64,000 nt of DNA from Hysterangium stoloniferum (lineage: Eukaryota; Basidiomycota; Agaricomycetes; Hysterangiales; Hysterangiaceae): assembly GCA_015178975.1 (NCBI GenBank), contig WHVD01000106.1, forward strand, positions 1 through 64,000, written 5' to 3'. Position numbers and translations under genes: made by a program. The notes under the pieces were generated by a model. That model searched no databases, had not been told where the DNA came from, and saw only the letters and a list, made by a program, of their open reading frames with translations. Position 1 is the stretch's first letter. The number at the start of each line of letters is the position of its first letter. Below, in pieces: positions 22,887 to 33,003 of the stretch.

Positions 22887-24245
22887 ATATTCCACAGGAT
22901 AGACTTCTGCCTCCATGTCACCCTCTGCAGTGTCAGCACTGTGGTAGATATGACTCTCCAGGGAATCTATTCAGAAGTTCTGAATTAATTTCTTCCACAT
23001 CTGAATTTCTAGGACACAGAATAGCACAGTCTAAGAAGTCTCCATCTTGCTAATCTCTTTGGTCTCTATCCACATTGATGTCTGGATATATCTCAGCAAT
23101 TAGGTCAGACATTTCTGGACCATAGATCATATGAGGATAGATATCCATCTTATGATCCAAAGGCAAATCCTTTCCATGGCCTACATCTAAGAGCCACTGA
23201 GAAAACTGATCACTGTGATCAACCCACATATTCTTTTCAAGAAAAGTACCTTGACATGGTTCCAGAGTTGAGATTTTTGAATACATTCATCAATAATCTG
23301 TTCGTTAGAGGCACATTGTACAACAGGCAAAGTCTGCTGGAAGTCACCTTACCAGGCAACAGGAATGCCTCCAAAGGGGAGAGTATCTTTGTCTAATACA
23401 TTCCTTAGAGTTTTGTTGACTGCCTCACATATGAAATATGATTGCATTGGAACTTCATCCCAGATGATGAGGCATACTTGTGTCATGAGCTCTGCCTTTT
23501 CTGAGCCCTTTTTGATGTGACATGAGGAGTCCTTCTCACAGGGAACAGGAATTAAAGCATGCTATGAGAGGTGCGACCACTTTCAGAATCATTGATGCAA
23601 TTCCAGATGAGGTGACACAAAGGACAATGTAGCCTTTGGCATGACATGCATGTGCAAGAGTATTCCATACAAAGGACTTGCCAGTGCCCCCTGGCCCATT
23701 GACAAAGAACATTTTGCCCTCCTACTGCTCAACAACTGCCTTGATGATAGTGTCAAAAGCAACTTGTTGTTCAGGATTGAACTTTTCAAGATTGGCCTGG
23801 GCACTGGCATGCTCATGGTCAATATTATAATACATCTGACCCCTAATGAGACCATTGCCAATGAACTGATCCCAATTCTCAGTGATTTGTGGCATGGTTG
23901 GATAGAGTGAATGAGACTTTCCAGAATAGTAGAGGATTTTATCAATCTCATAGAGACCAAAGTCATAAATTGTATAAGGTGCTGCACTGTCAATGTTATA
24001 TGTAACCCTCAGGATCTAGTCCAAATCATCACAGATAAATTCTTTGAACTCATTCCAGAGTTCTTGGGAGGACATGGTCAAAATGATGACAAACAACCTG
24101 TGACGTTGAAGGCCAGGCTGTATGCAACTGGCTTCTCTGAGGCACATGTTCCCCTGGCAATAATCTTCAAGCAAACCACATGCAACACAGGCTTGTTGAA
24201 ATGTGGGATGGGCCTATTTGTCCCCATTTTGGAAATGGAAAGAAT
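22880..24245 (-). mobile_element. Helitron Pif1-like helicase remnant
   Basis: On the minus strand, pieces in several frames give the helicase motifs in order: Walker A GPGGTGKSFVWNT near 23,700, TSSGIASM near 23,620, Walker B WDEVPMQ near 23,470, GDFQQTLPVV near 23,345, then WLLDVGHGKDLPLD near 23,190 and LCPRNSDVEEINSELLN near 22,985. It ends at about 22,887 with YPVEYLK. This is the RepHel helicase of Helitrons. Multiple stops and frame changes make it non-functional. The expected C-terminal motifs after YPVE are absent because the sequence abuts the FunK1 gene. No Rep domain and no CTRR-type end were recognised. Confidence 0.8.
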
Positions 24246-24500
24246 CTAGTGTGCCTCTTTATTGTATCTTTATTATATCTATGTTTGGCCATCTAGCCAC
24301 ACTTGTTATATTATTCATTGCTTTTGTCTCTGTTGCCTGTTTGCATATTTTGTATTTCCATGAAATGTGTTCTGTCAGTTGCCTACTGTTCCTATTTGTC
24401 CCCATTTTAGAAATACAATAAATTTAGCATGCTCCTTCATTATACCTTTATTGTATCTACATTTGGTAGTTTAGCCACATTTTTATATTATTTGTCATTT
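24222..24500. repeat. Two-copy direct repeat, unit about 180 bp
   Basis: CCCCATTTTGGAAATGGAA...TAGCCACACTTGT near 24,222-24,310 is repeated in diverged form near 24,402-24,490 (CCCCATTTTAGAAATACAA...TAGCCACATTT). Confidence 0.6.
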
Positions 24501-25278
24501 TAACTGTATGACAACTACTGGCCAATATGAGATATGATCAAGTTACATTTGAAGTATACATCAGGAATCTATTGGAAACAAGGGGAAACCTTTCACAAGG
24601 CAGTTTGGAATCATGGAACTCTAGTAAATTAGTATCAAATCATGTATAGTACACTGAATAGACAATCCAACAAACAGGCAACAGAGACTTATTGACAACT
24701 GGATAATGCTTTTTTGTCTTCCAATACAGGTATGAGGATCATGAGTGGACAATAATAGATTATCTAACACTTACCAAGGCACAAATTGCATTAATGTCAG
24801 CAGGTTTCTGTTTCTTGTAACTTTGCGTGGTATCCAGTGTATCATTTGCTTTATTCTTCACAAATCACTAGAAAGGGCTAGGTGGCAGGAAGTAAGTGTA
24901 CAATGCTTGCTGAAACTCACAGTGACATTCTCTAGTAGATCAGGACTCCAGCCACACAGTTCACTCTCAACACTGTACCCACTAGAGTTAGGATGTCCAG
25001 GTTCACCCTGTGGTTTGGGAATCTTGTTATTGTTTCATTTTCCAAGGGTTCCAAGGGTTCCATTGTCTTCATTGTCTCGATCATCATTTTCTATCACATC
25101 ATCCAATTCTTTGTCTTGTGAATCTATATCTGAATGCATATCCAATTCAATTGATGTCAGCATTCCATCATTGTCCCATTCTTCAGCAAAATCAATGTGA
25201 GGTGTAATTACTAGTCAGCAACCTGAAGCCTTCAATGGTTGGAACTCGATCCAGGAGGTGATGAGTGGTAGATGTCGA
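24501..25278. other. No clear gene
   Basis: A plus-strand ORF (24,745-25,200) is probably a shadow. The minus strand reads an Asp/Glu-rich stretch (ELDDVIENDDRDNEDN) that could be an exon of a decayed protein, perhaps Helitron-associated. I cannot name it. Confidence 0.35.
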
Positions 25279-26552
25279 TGTAAGGTATCCGGCTATTTAC
25301 TCTCTCAAATAATTAACAAGCGTTGACACGGCAAGGGATTCAAGAAATAAACAAATAAAGGTCCAGTAATTTAAATACTGATAGATTAATTAGCTGCGCT
25401 ATTAAGCTTAAACAACTAAAGTCAATATTTGTTTGGTCTCTTGACAAATTCAGATGAACTTGTAGTGACGTGCTCTACGAAAGTTAAGTTCTCTTTGAGA
25501 ATAAAGGTTCGGGAGCTGAATGTATGCGCAATAAGTTGGCGGAAACTTGTCGTAAGCCTTCGCTTTCTTGTAGCCTTTTAGTTTACTATTTATAAAGATT
25601 TAACAAGCTGTTAAATAATTTATAAATAGAGAGATTGTCCGAGAGTCGAATATCCAAGCGTTTGTTTAAAGATCGATTAACTGTGCTGTTAAAATGGGCT
25701 CTTGAATAACCTAAACGGGCAGGGATTTCAGTAATGAGAATTTAGATTTACTTAAGTGATTAGTAAGCCTAAAGGTTTTCCGGGAAGCTGAGGGAACTTA
25801 GATGAATTAGCTAAGTTCAAGAGTTGCTGAGAAAGAGTTCAAAATGCTGCAAGTGTAGGTGCTTGCAGTTAGTAAATCAGACTAAGGCTATTTTTTGTCC
25901 TTAGGATGATTAGATAAGCTTATGAGCTGGTGCTGTTGATAGTAGTAAAGTAGTTGTTATTTATTCAGTGATTTAGGCCTCCTTTTATACATGTAGAGAT
26001 TTTTTCTTAATAATAGCTAAATAACTAATTAGGAAATTATTGGAAGCTTCTAAAAGTTTCTATAATTCCGCTATGATGTCATAGCTATCACCCGACTCGA
26101 AGATCCGAACCGAAGATCCGAACCGGTCGAGTCAGAGAATAAACCCGAGATGGCCGAGGGTGGAAGCAAAATAAGCCGTGGCGCCGAAACGGAAATAAAC
26201 GCGGCCGGGCGGCTGCGAAAACTACTCGCGATGATTTGTAAACACGTCGTGACGTCGTCGTCACGTGATGTCACGTGATCGCGCGATAATAATGCGCATA
26301 TATGTACTAATATAATATAATAAAAACCCGGTCTCTCGAAATCAGATAACCCGGCTTTATTATACTTATATTTCGACCGCTCTAGGCTTCGATTACATAA
26401 TATGATGTCATTCGAAGCTTTGAGTATTCGAAGTTAAAAGGAAAATAGCCTAATTCTTGAATTAATAAATAAAATAAAATAGAATAAAATAAATTGAAAT
26501 AAATTCTGGAAAATTAAGGGAAAATTCGTGAATATATACTAGATACATCACA
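25279..26552 (-). repeat. LTR, 3' of the gypsy element
   Basis: TGTAAGG...CATCACA, 1,274 bp. The LTR is AT-rich except for a sharp GC- and CpG-rich patch at about 26,088-26,290. The patch includes the doubled GAAGATCCGAACC and two TCACGTGA sites. Confidence 0.95.
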
Positions 26553-26670
26553 AAATCCCCTCTTCCTTTTGACTGAGTTATACTCAATCGCTTTCCGAGA
26601 ATTTAATACTTATTCTAAAATACACGAATAATTCAGTAATCATAGTCAGGCTTTTCTTCTTCCATGTCGA

Positions 26671-29600
26671 TCATTGAAGAAGAAGCCGTCGCAACATTAC
26701 TGGGCGGAGAAAAGTTGGAAGAAATGTTAGAGTCGGAAGATGTTGATTGGGAAGACGACGTGAGGTTATGATTGCTTGAAGCACCAATTCAACATGGTTT
26801 AAATGATCTTCAAAGGTCTTTGAAAAGATTACAATGTCATCAATATAAACCAAGGTGAATATCCATAAGAAGGGTGCCAAAACATTTTGCATGACTCTTT
26901 GAAACACAGCTGGTCCATTGCGAAATCCAAATGGCATTTTTAAGAATTGATAAAGACCTCGATGTGTCCTGAAGGCTGTCTTCTCCTTATCTCTAGATGC
27001 CATTTCTAACTGTGTAAAACCTGCTAGTGCATCCAGAGTTGATAGCCATTGTGATCCAGATAATGCTTGCAGAATATCATCTTGACGTGGTAATGGAAAT
27101 TCATCCGGGATGACTTGTGCATTGAGTTGACGATAGTCTATAACCATTCTAGGCTTGGACTGACGATATGTTATGAATGCTGGAGCACCCCATGGACTCT
27201 GAGAAGGTTCGATTACTTTCAGCTTAATCCACTTGTCCATCTGTTCATCTATAACTCCTCTGCTCTTGGGTGAAGCAAAGAATGGAGGCATTGATATTTC
27301 TCTAGCTCCTTCTCGTAAATTGATTTCCACCTTTGCAGGATAATGTCCAAGTCTTCCATCTAATCCAAATGCAAGACGATTCTTCCAGAGTGTTGACTTC
27401 AACTGTTTCTTTTGCTCCAGAGATAAGTCCTTGCTAATGTCTATCTCTTCAAAGAACTTATCGGAGCTAATGTCTTCAGGGGGTGGTTCTGCAGTTTTGG
27501 GCCCACCTTCTGATTCTCCTTCAACATTTGGTTCGTCAATTGAGTTGTATTTAGGATTCAAGAGTTGATTGGCAATACTCTTAACTAGATAGGCATGAGC
27601 ACTTAAGTTGTTAAGTTGTTCTTCACTTAAATGCTCATGACTATCCAACCAAGATTCAGGATTATGTGAATAGCCTAGTATTTGACCTTCATGTATATGC
27701 ACTGGAAAACTCGAAAAGTTCGAAACATATAAGTGTGGATTCTTCCGAGTGATGATAGAATCGGGTGCTGCATAAAAGTCTTGATCACCTCGATTGGATA
27801 AGATAATCTTCTCAATATATGCTATGTCTGACTTCTCGGGAAAGGTCAGTGACACAGGAACTGCACTGATTGACTCTGGAGATATAGTAATACCAATGAC
27901 AGATCGCACAGAATTATCAGTTTCTCTGTTTTGAAGTGTCTTCTTGACTCGTTTGTTCTTTCGATGGGCCTTGAATTTTGCAGTCAGGTCTGAAAGCTTG
28001 GGAGTTACTTTAACTTGAAATGCTTGACCCTTTTCATCCTGCAACATTGGCCCAATAGAGTTTTCGACTTTGATAGATCTTCCACTTGAACCAAAATTCA
28101 AAGTTGAACCCTCTTCTCCTCGGATGACTGAGATTGCATACTGATCTGCAAAGTCATTTCCAATGATAAAAGGAGTAGTCATTCCTTTGACTACATAAGC
28201 CTCAATGACTAACTCCACTGGTCCCTCATCTGTGTCAAAGTAGACGGGCAATGAAACGAATCCTGATATAGTTGATGCTCCAGTTACTTGAATCAGATTG
28301 ACTCGCTGTCCATTCTTGATCTTTGGAGGATTATCAAGTCGAGATAAGGTAGAGTGTGATATCAATGAAATGTCTGCACCCGAGTCTACAATGATCTTAG
28401 TTGGATTCTGGCCATAACATCCTAGCCATCCTTTGGCCGAAGTGGCTTGTGCTCCAAGGAATGCACATCCAGGAGGCCTGGCCATTAGTTTGGGTAAGGA
28501 AAAGATTTCTTTCTTCGTTGAATTGGCCAGTTTTATAATATAGTTTTTGACATTGAAAATTCCATTAAGCATTTTGCGTTGAAGCTTTTGCTCAGAAGCC
28601 TTTTGATGTATAGGAGTGTTGTTAGGAAATGAGTGTTCAATCTCTAATCCCCTCTGTATAGACTGAGGTTCTAAAGACTGGCTGTTTGGACTTGAATCCA
28701 GATTAACAGCTCTGCATACATTGAAAGCTTCACAAGTATTTGAATCGGAGGAGTCAGAATCAAGGTTGATTAAATTCCCTGACTCTGAGGATTCCTGTAT
28801 TGACTGATGGGAGTCTTCATCCTCTGAGGAACAATTGTAGTACAGTTCATCGTATTCTAATTGAGCTTGAACATCTTCATCAGTTTGGCTAGCAAAATTG
28901 GCCCTAACATTTTTCGTTCCCTTCCGAGAGTACTTGCAGTCATAGTCCCAGTGCTTTGGACTGCCACAGTGTCGACAGGGCCTAGCCTTCTTGGATTCCG
29001 GAGTATTCCCCTTAGAGACAATAGAGTCATCCCTTGGGAACTGAGGTTTTCCGATATTGGGACTCCAACCTATTAAGTTCGACCTTGCAAACCGGAATTG
29101 ATTACGATTTGAAGAAGGACCCTTTGATTGGCGAATTGACTGTTCAACTTGCTTCAGGCGCCTTTCAATTGAAGAGTCCTGTGATCCGAAAGGAGAGTGT
29201 TGAAGTGCTTGTTCATGATGTTTGATGGCAGTAGCAAACTCGCGCAAGGTTCTACATCGATGTGTATCCAAAATTGTAGACCAAAATTCAGGTGCACCAT
29301 TCATTACTTCCATCATCATTTCAGAGTCTGATAATCGATAGACCATACTCAAGAGCTCTGATTTGCGTATGAAGTAAGTCGTTGGTGATTCGCTTGAATG
29401 ACCTGATTCTCGGTAGCTTGCTTTGTTGGCTCGGCCCTTTTGACGATCAAGCCAGGACCGGTTCATGTAATACACACAAATGGCTCGTCTCAAAGTACTC
29501 CAAGAAGCTGTAATTTCACGACGATAATCGGTGGGCAATGACCAGAACCATAAGTCTGCATCCTTCTCAAGTCTTAAAGGTACTAGTTGTCCTAGTTGCT

Positions 29601-31269
29601 TGAAAATGTAGTTACTTTGTTCCGACAAGTTATTGATCTTGAAAATCCATTTTGACAATGTATCAGGATCACCATCCCACTTAGGAATGATTTCGGGTTT
29701 CAGTTTCAAGTCGAAATGTGCTTCTTGAATGCCTTTAGAGTTTGTAAAGTCAAGTGGCTTGCCTTTTCCACGGTTCAGATTATTGAAGTCTTTAGGACCA
29801 CCTGGATCATAGGGGTCATCATCTCCACCACCTGGAGGACCTCCTCCATAAGGAAGATTTCGATTTTCAAAGAAACTTGGCCTGATTGGTCTCCGATATG
29901 AAGTACGTCTATCTCTGTCAGGGTCATGAGGGAAATGATGTCCACTGTTGTTTCGGTCAGGGGGCTCTTTAGGAGGTTCGTAAGGAGGATCTCCCGAAGC
30001 TACTTGAGTATGAGGCAATGAACTCCTCTTCTCCATAGTCCTTCTTTCTTGAGGATCTTGAAGTAGCTCTGATAGTCTCCTAGATTCTGACATATATGCA
30101 GGCAAGTCATTGTATGGTGAAGTGATACTTGAATGTGGACTGAATAGTTCTTCAGATGCCTTCTTTTTAGCATCTTGAAATCCATGTTCTTCAAACAAAG
30201 GTACACTTCGCTTGGTTTCATGCTGTATAATATTAGAATCAACTTCATCTCCTTGTGCAGCTTGACTTTTGTGATTTGAAGGTGCCTCTGGAGGTGGCAA
30301 TTCAAATCTAATTTCGCTTGTGAGCTGCTTCGGAGTTGAGTGAATGATTTCTAAAGGTTGGTCACTGGTTGGTAATGGAGAGGGTGTTTGCCTAATCCCC
30401 TCAGATCTGATCCTGGGGGAGGAAGCCACAGGCTGTGGTGCTTGAGTCGTTCCCATAGGCATCAGAGCATCATGTGAATATAGATAGGCAAGTGTATTCT
30501 CCACTTCCTCACGGTAAAGGACTGAGATGACTTCAAAATCACCCTGGCCCCAAGCTTCATGAGGATCATTATTTGGTCCCCAGATAGGAACATTTGGAAT
30601 AGGTAAGCCCTTGGCTTCTAATAGTGGAGAAGCTGTCTGAATATGTTCAAGGAGTATATCAGACAGTATCTCATAGCAGCCAGGGTCAATGTAATAGCCT
30701 GCCTGATCTGCAGGTAAATTCCTATTCTCTTCACTGGGTACTCCAACTAACAAGTCCTTCATCAAATAGAGAGCATGGGTTGCCACCCTTTCTGCAGGAA
30801 TTGGCAAAGGCATTGAAGGAAGCCTATCTTCTTTTGGAATATATTTAGTACCAATCTTTAGAATAACATCTCTTCTAGCCTTATCCTCAAATGAAGGCTC
30901 ATACAACCTCCTCAATTGGATTGTGCTGGGATAGAGATGGGTAAGATCACCTGGTCTTGCTCTGTCACTTCTCGGTTGGTGCTTTTGAGGTGTACCAGAG
31001 AAGCTAAGGACAGGACTGTCTGGAATGGTGACATTAAGATGGCGGAATGCTTTTGGGGTAATGGGTCTGTTAGGAGAAATAGATCTCTCCCGTTCGGGTT
31101 GTATACTTGATGTTTTTGACATGATAGGATTGTTGCGGCTCCTACCAAAGGTGTATCGAATACTAAGAGGTGGTAGAAGAGTAGGTGTATTCGAAGGAGG
31201 AATGGGTGTTATAGGAATATAGGGAGTAATGTATTGATTCGAGGAAAGCTGTTGTAACTTGGTAGTCAC
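26671..31269 (-). CDS. Gag-protease-reverse transcriptase frame of the gypsy element
   Basis: A single 1,532-codon frame. The N-terminal ~500 residues are Pro/Ser-rich and basic. A gag domain follows (RKSELLSMVYRLS and similar), then a CCHC zinc knuckle CRHCGSPKHWDYDC near 28,950. The aspartic protease motif is IIVDSGADISLIS near 28,390. Reverse transcriptase blocks run from WGAPAFITYRQSKPRMVIDY to FLKMPFGFRNGPAVFQ and the catalytic VYIDDIVIFS near 26,830. Gag and pol are in one frame. The recognisable protein ends after the reverse transcriptase palm. Treated as a fossil; no host role is inferred. Confidence 0.9.
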   Translation of the reverse strand: MTTKLQQLSSNQYITPYIPITPIPPSNTPTLLPPLSIRYTFGRSRNNPIMSKTSSIQPERERSISPNRPITPKAFRHLNVTIPDSPVLSFSGTPQKHQPRSDRARPGDLTHLYPSTIQLRRLYEPSFEDKARRDVILKIGTKYIPKEDRLPSMPLPIPAERVATHALYLMKDLLVGVPSEENRNLPADQAGYYIDPGCYEILSDILLEHIQTASPLLEAKGLPIPNVPIWGPNNDPHEAWGQGDFEVISVLYREEVENTLAYLYSHDALMPMGTTQAPQPVASSPRIRSEGIRQTPSPLPTSDQPLEIIHSTPKQLTSEIRFELPPPEAPSNHKSQAAQGDEVDSNIIQHETKRSVPLFEEHGFQDAKKKASEELFSPHSSITSPYNDLPAYMSESRRLSELLQDPQERRTMEKRSSLPHTQVASGDPPYEPPKEPPDRNNSGHHFPHDPDRDRRTSYRRPIRPSFFENRNLPYGGGPPGGGDDDPYDPGGPKDFNNLNRGKGKPLDFTNSKGIQEAHFDLKLKPEIIPKWDGDPDTLSKWIFKINNLSEQSNYIFKQLGQLVPLRLEKDADLWFWSLPTDYRREITASWSTLRRAICVYYMNRSWLDRQKGRANKASYRESGHSSESPTTYFIRKSELLSMVYRLSDSEMMMEVMNGAPEFWSTILDTHRCRTLREFATAIKHHEQALQHSPFGSQDSSIERRLKQVEQSIRQSKGPSSNRNQFRFARSNLIGWSPNIGKPQFPRDDSIVSKGNTPESKKARPCRHCGSPKHWDYDCKYSRKGTKNVRANFASQTDEDVQAQLEYDELYYNCSSEDEDSHQSIQESSESGNLINLDSDSSDSNTCEAFNVCRAVNLDSSPNSQSLEPQSIQRGLEIEHSFPNNTPIHQKASEQKLQRKMLNGIFNVKNYIIKLANSTKKEIFSLPKLMARPPGCAFLGAQATSAKGWLGCYGQNPTKIIVDSGADISLISHSTLSRLDNPPKIKNGQRVNLIQVTGASTISGFVSLPVYFDTDEGPVELVIEAYVVKGMTTPFIIGNDFADQYAISVIRGEEGSTLNFGSSGRSIKVENSIGPMLQDEKGQAFQVKVTPKLSDLTAKFKAHRKNKRVKKTLQNRETDNSVRSVIGITISPESISAVPVSLTFPEKSDIAYIEKIILSNRGDQDFYAAPDSIITRKNPHLYVSNFSSFPVHIHEGQILGYSHNPESWLDSHEHLSEEQLNNLSAHAYLVKSIANQLLNPKYNSIDEPNVEGESEGGPKTAEPPPEDISSDKFFEEIDISKDLSLEQKKQLKSTLWKNRLAFGLDGRLGHYPAKVEINLREGAREISMPPFFASPKSRGVIDEQMDKWIKLKVIEPSQSPWGAPAFITYRQSKPRMVIDYRQLNAQVIPDEFPLPRQDDILQALSGSQWLSTLDALAGFTQLEMASRDKEKTAFRTHRGLYQFLKMPFGFRNGPAVFQRVMQNVLAPFLWIFTLVYIDDIVIFSKTFEDHLNHVELVLQAIITSRRLPNQHLPTLTFLPTFLRPVMLRRLLLQ

Positions 31270-31397
31270 TTGATTTAACCTTGATTTAATTTCTTGTTGT
31301 TCGGGATGAAAGCCTTGATCCAGAATATAAGTGAATTACTGAAAGATTGCTGCAACGATAGATTGAAAGCAAGATTTCCCAGAACGTCCACCAATTT

Positions 31398-32671
31398 TGT
31401 AAGGTATCCGGCTATTTACTCTCTCAAATAATTAACAAGCGTTGACACGGCAAGGGATTCAAGAAATAAACAAATAAAGGTCCAGTAATTTAAATACTGA
31501 TAGATTAATTAGCTGCGCTATTAAGCTTAAACAACTAAAGTCAATATTTGTTTGGTCTCTTGACAAATTCAGATGAACTTGTAGTGACGTGCTCTACGAA
31601 AGTTAAGTTCTCTTTGAGAATAAAGGTTCGGGAGCTGAATGTATGCGCAATAAGTTGGCGGAAACTTGTCGTAAGCCTTCGCTTTCTTGTAGCCTTTTAG
31701 TTTACTATTTATAAAGATTTAACAAGCTGTTAAATAATTTATAAATAGAGAGATTGTCCGAGAGTCGAATATCCAAGCGTTTGTTTAAAGATCGATTAAC
31801 TGTGCTGTTAAAATGGGCTCTTGAATAACCTAAACGGGCAGGGATTTCAGTAATGAGAATTTAGATTTACTTAAGTGATTAGTAAGCCTAAAGGTTTTCC
31901 GGGAAGCTGAGGGAACTTAGATGAATTAGCTAAGTTCAAGAGTTGCTGAGAAAGAGTTCAAAATGCTGCAAGTGTAGGTGCTTGCAGTTAGTAAATCAGA
32001 CTAAGGCTATTTTTTGTCCTTAGGATGATTAGATAAGCTTATGAGCTGGTGCTGTTGATAGTAGTAAAGTAGTTGTTATTTATTCAGTGATTTAGGCCTC
32101 CTTTTATACATGTAGAGATTTTTTCTTAATAATAGCTAAATAACTAATTAGGAAATTATTGGAAGCTTCTAAAAGTTTCTATAATTCCGCTATGATGTCA
32201 TAGCTATCACCCGACTCGAAGATCCGAACCGAAGATCCGAACCGGTCGAGTCAGAGAATAAACCCGAGATGGCCGAGGGTGGAAGCAAAATAAGCCGTGG
32301 CGCCGAAACGGAAATAAACGCGGCCGGGCGGCTGCGAAAACTACTCGCGATGATTTGTAAACACGTCGTGACGTCGTCGTCACGTGATGTCACGTGATCG
32401 CGCGATAATAATGCGCATATATGTACTAATATAATATAATAAAAACCCGGTCTCTCGAAATCAGATAACCCGGCTTTATTATACTTATATTTCGACCGCT
32501 CTAGGCTTCGATTACATAATATGATGTCATTCGAAGCTTTGAGTATTCGAAGTTAAAAGGAAAATAGCCTAATTCTTGAATTAATAAATAAAATAAAATA
32601 GAATAAAATAAATTGAAATAAATTCTGGAAAATTAAGGGAAAATTCGTGAATATATACTAGATACATCACA
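31398..32671 (-). repeat. LTR, 5' of the gypsy element
   Basis: 1,274 bp and apparently identical to the left copy, including the CpG-rich patch (about 32,207-32,410). Confidence 0.95.
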
Positions 32672-32714
32672 GTCGAGCAATTGTGTGCTGTATGAATGGT
32701 AGCAACACTTAAAG

Positions 32715-32912
32715 GGACAAGAGTGTTTTGTTCCACTTCTGGTTCATCTTGAGTTAGTTGCATATGCAATGAGTACACACTGCACCAATATTGAGTAATA
32801 TGGAACAAGGAGAAGAGTGTTTTGTTCCATTTCTGATTCATCTTGAGTTAGATGCATACACGGTGAGTACAATTAACATGCTGCACCAATATTGAGTAAT
32901 ATGGAACAATAA
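32715..32912. repeat. Two-copy direct repeat, unit about 95 bp
   Basis: GAGTGTTTTGTTCCA...CACCAATATTGAGTAATATGGAACAA occurs twice in a row (about 32,722-32,810 and 32,815-32,910). It lies just outside the gypsy element, between it and the WD40 gene. Confidence 0.7.
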
Positions 32913-33003
32913 CCATATAATGGTTTAAGTAAAGCTGATTTAAAGGCAAAGGCAAAGACCTAGAGAACATATCAGAAACTCAAAATACAGGAGATATTCA
33001 TTG

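Larger units (their letters stand above)
25279..32671 (-). mobile_element. Ty3/gypsy LTR retrotransposon with target duplication
   Basis: Two LTRs of 1,274 bp (25,279-26,552 and 31,398-32,671) bound the element and look identical by eye. The 5-bp duplication GTCGA lies at 25,274-25,278 and 32,672-32,676. The coding strand is minus, so the right LTR is the 5' one. Next to it lies a primer-binding-like TTGGTGGACGTTC, and beside the left LTR a polypurine AAAAGGAAGAGGGGATTT. The internal region is 4,845 bp. Gag, zinc knuckle, protease and reverse transcriptase are recognisable; RNase H and integrase are not. It therefore looks incomplete and unable to move on its own, although the matching LTRs and intact duplication mark a recent insertion. 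Confidence 0.95.

Noticed and set aside
26071-26274. 67-codon minus-strand ORF, repeated at 32,190
   Set aside because: Lies in the CpG-rich patch of both LTRs; the lack of stops is due to base composition.
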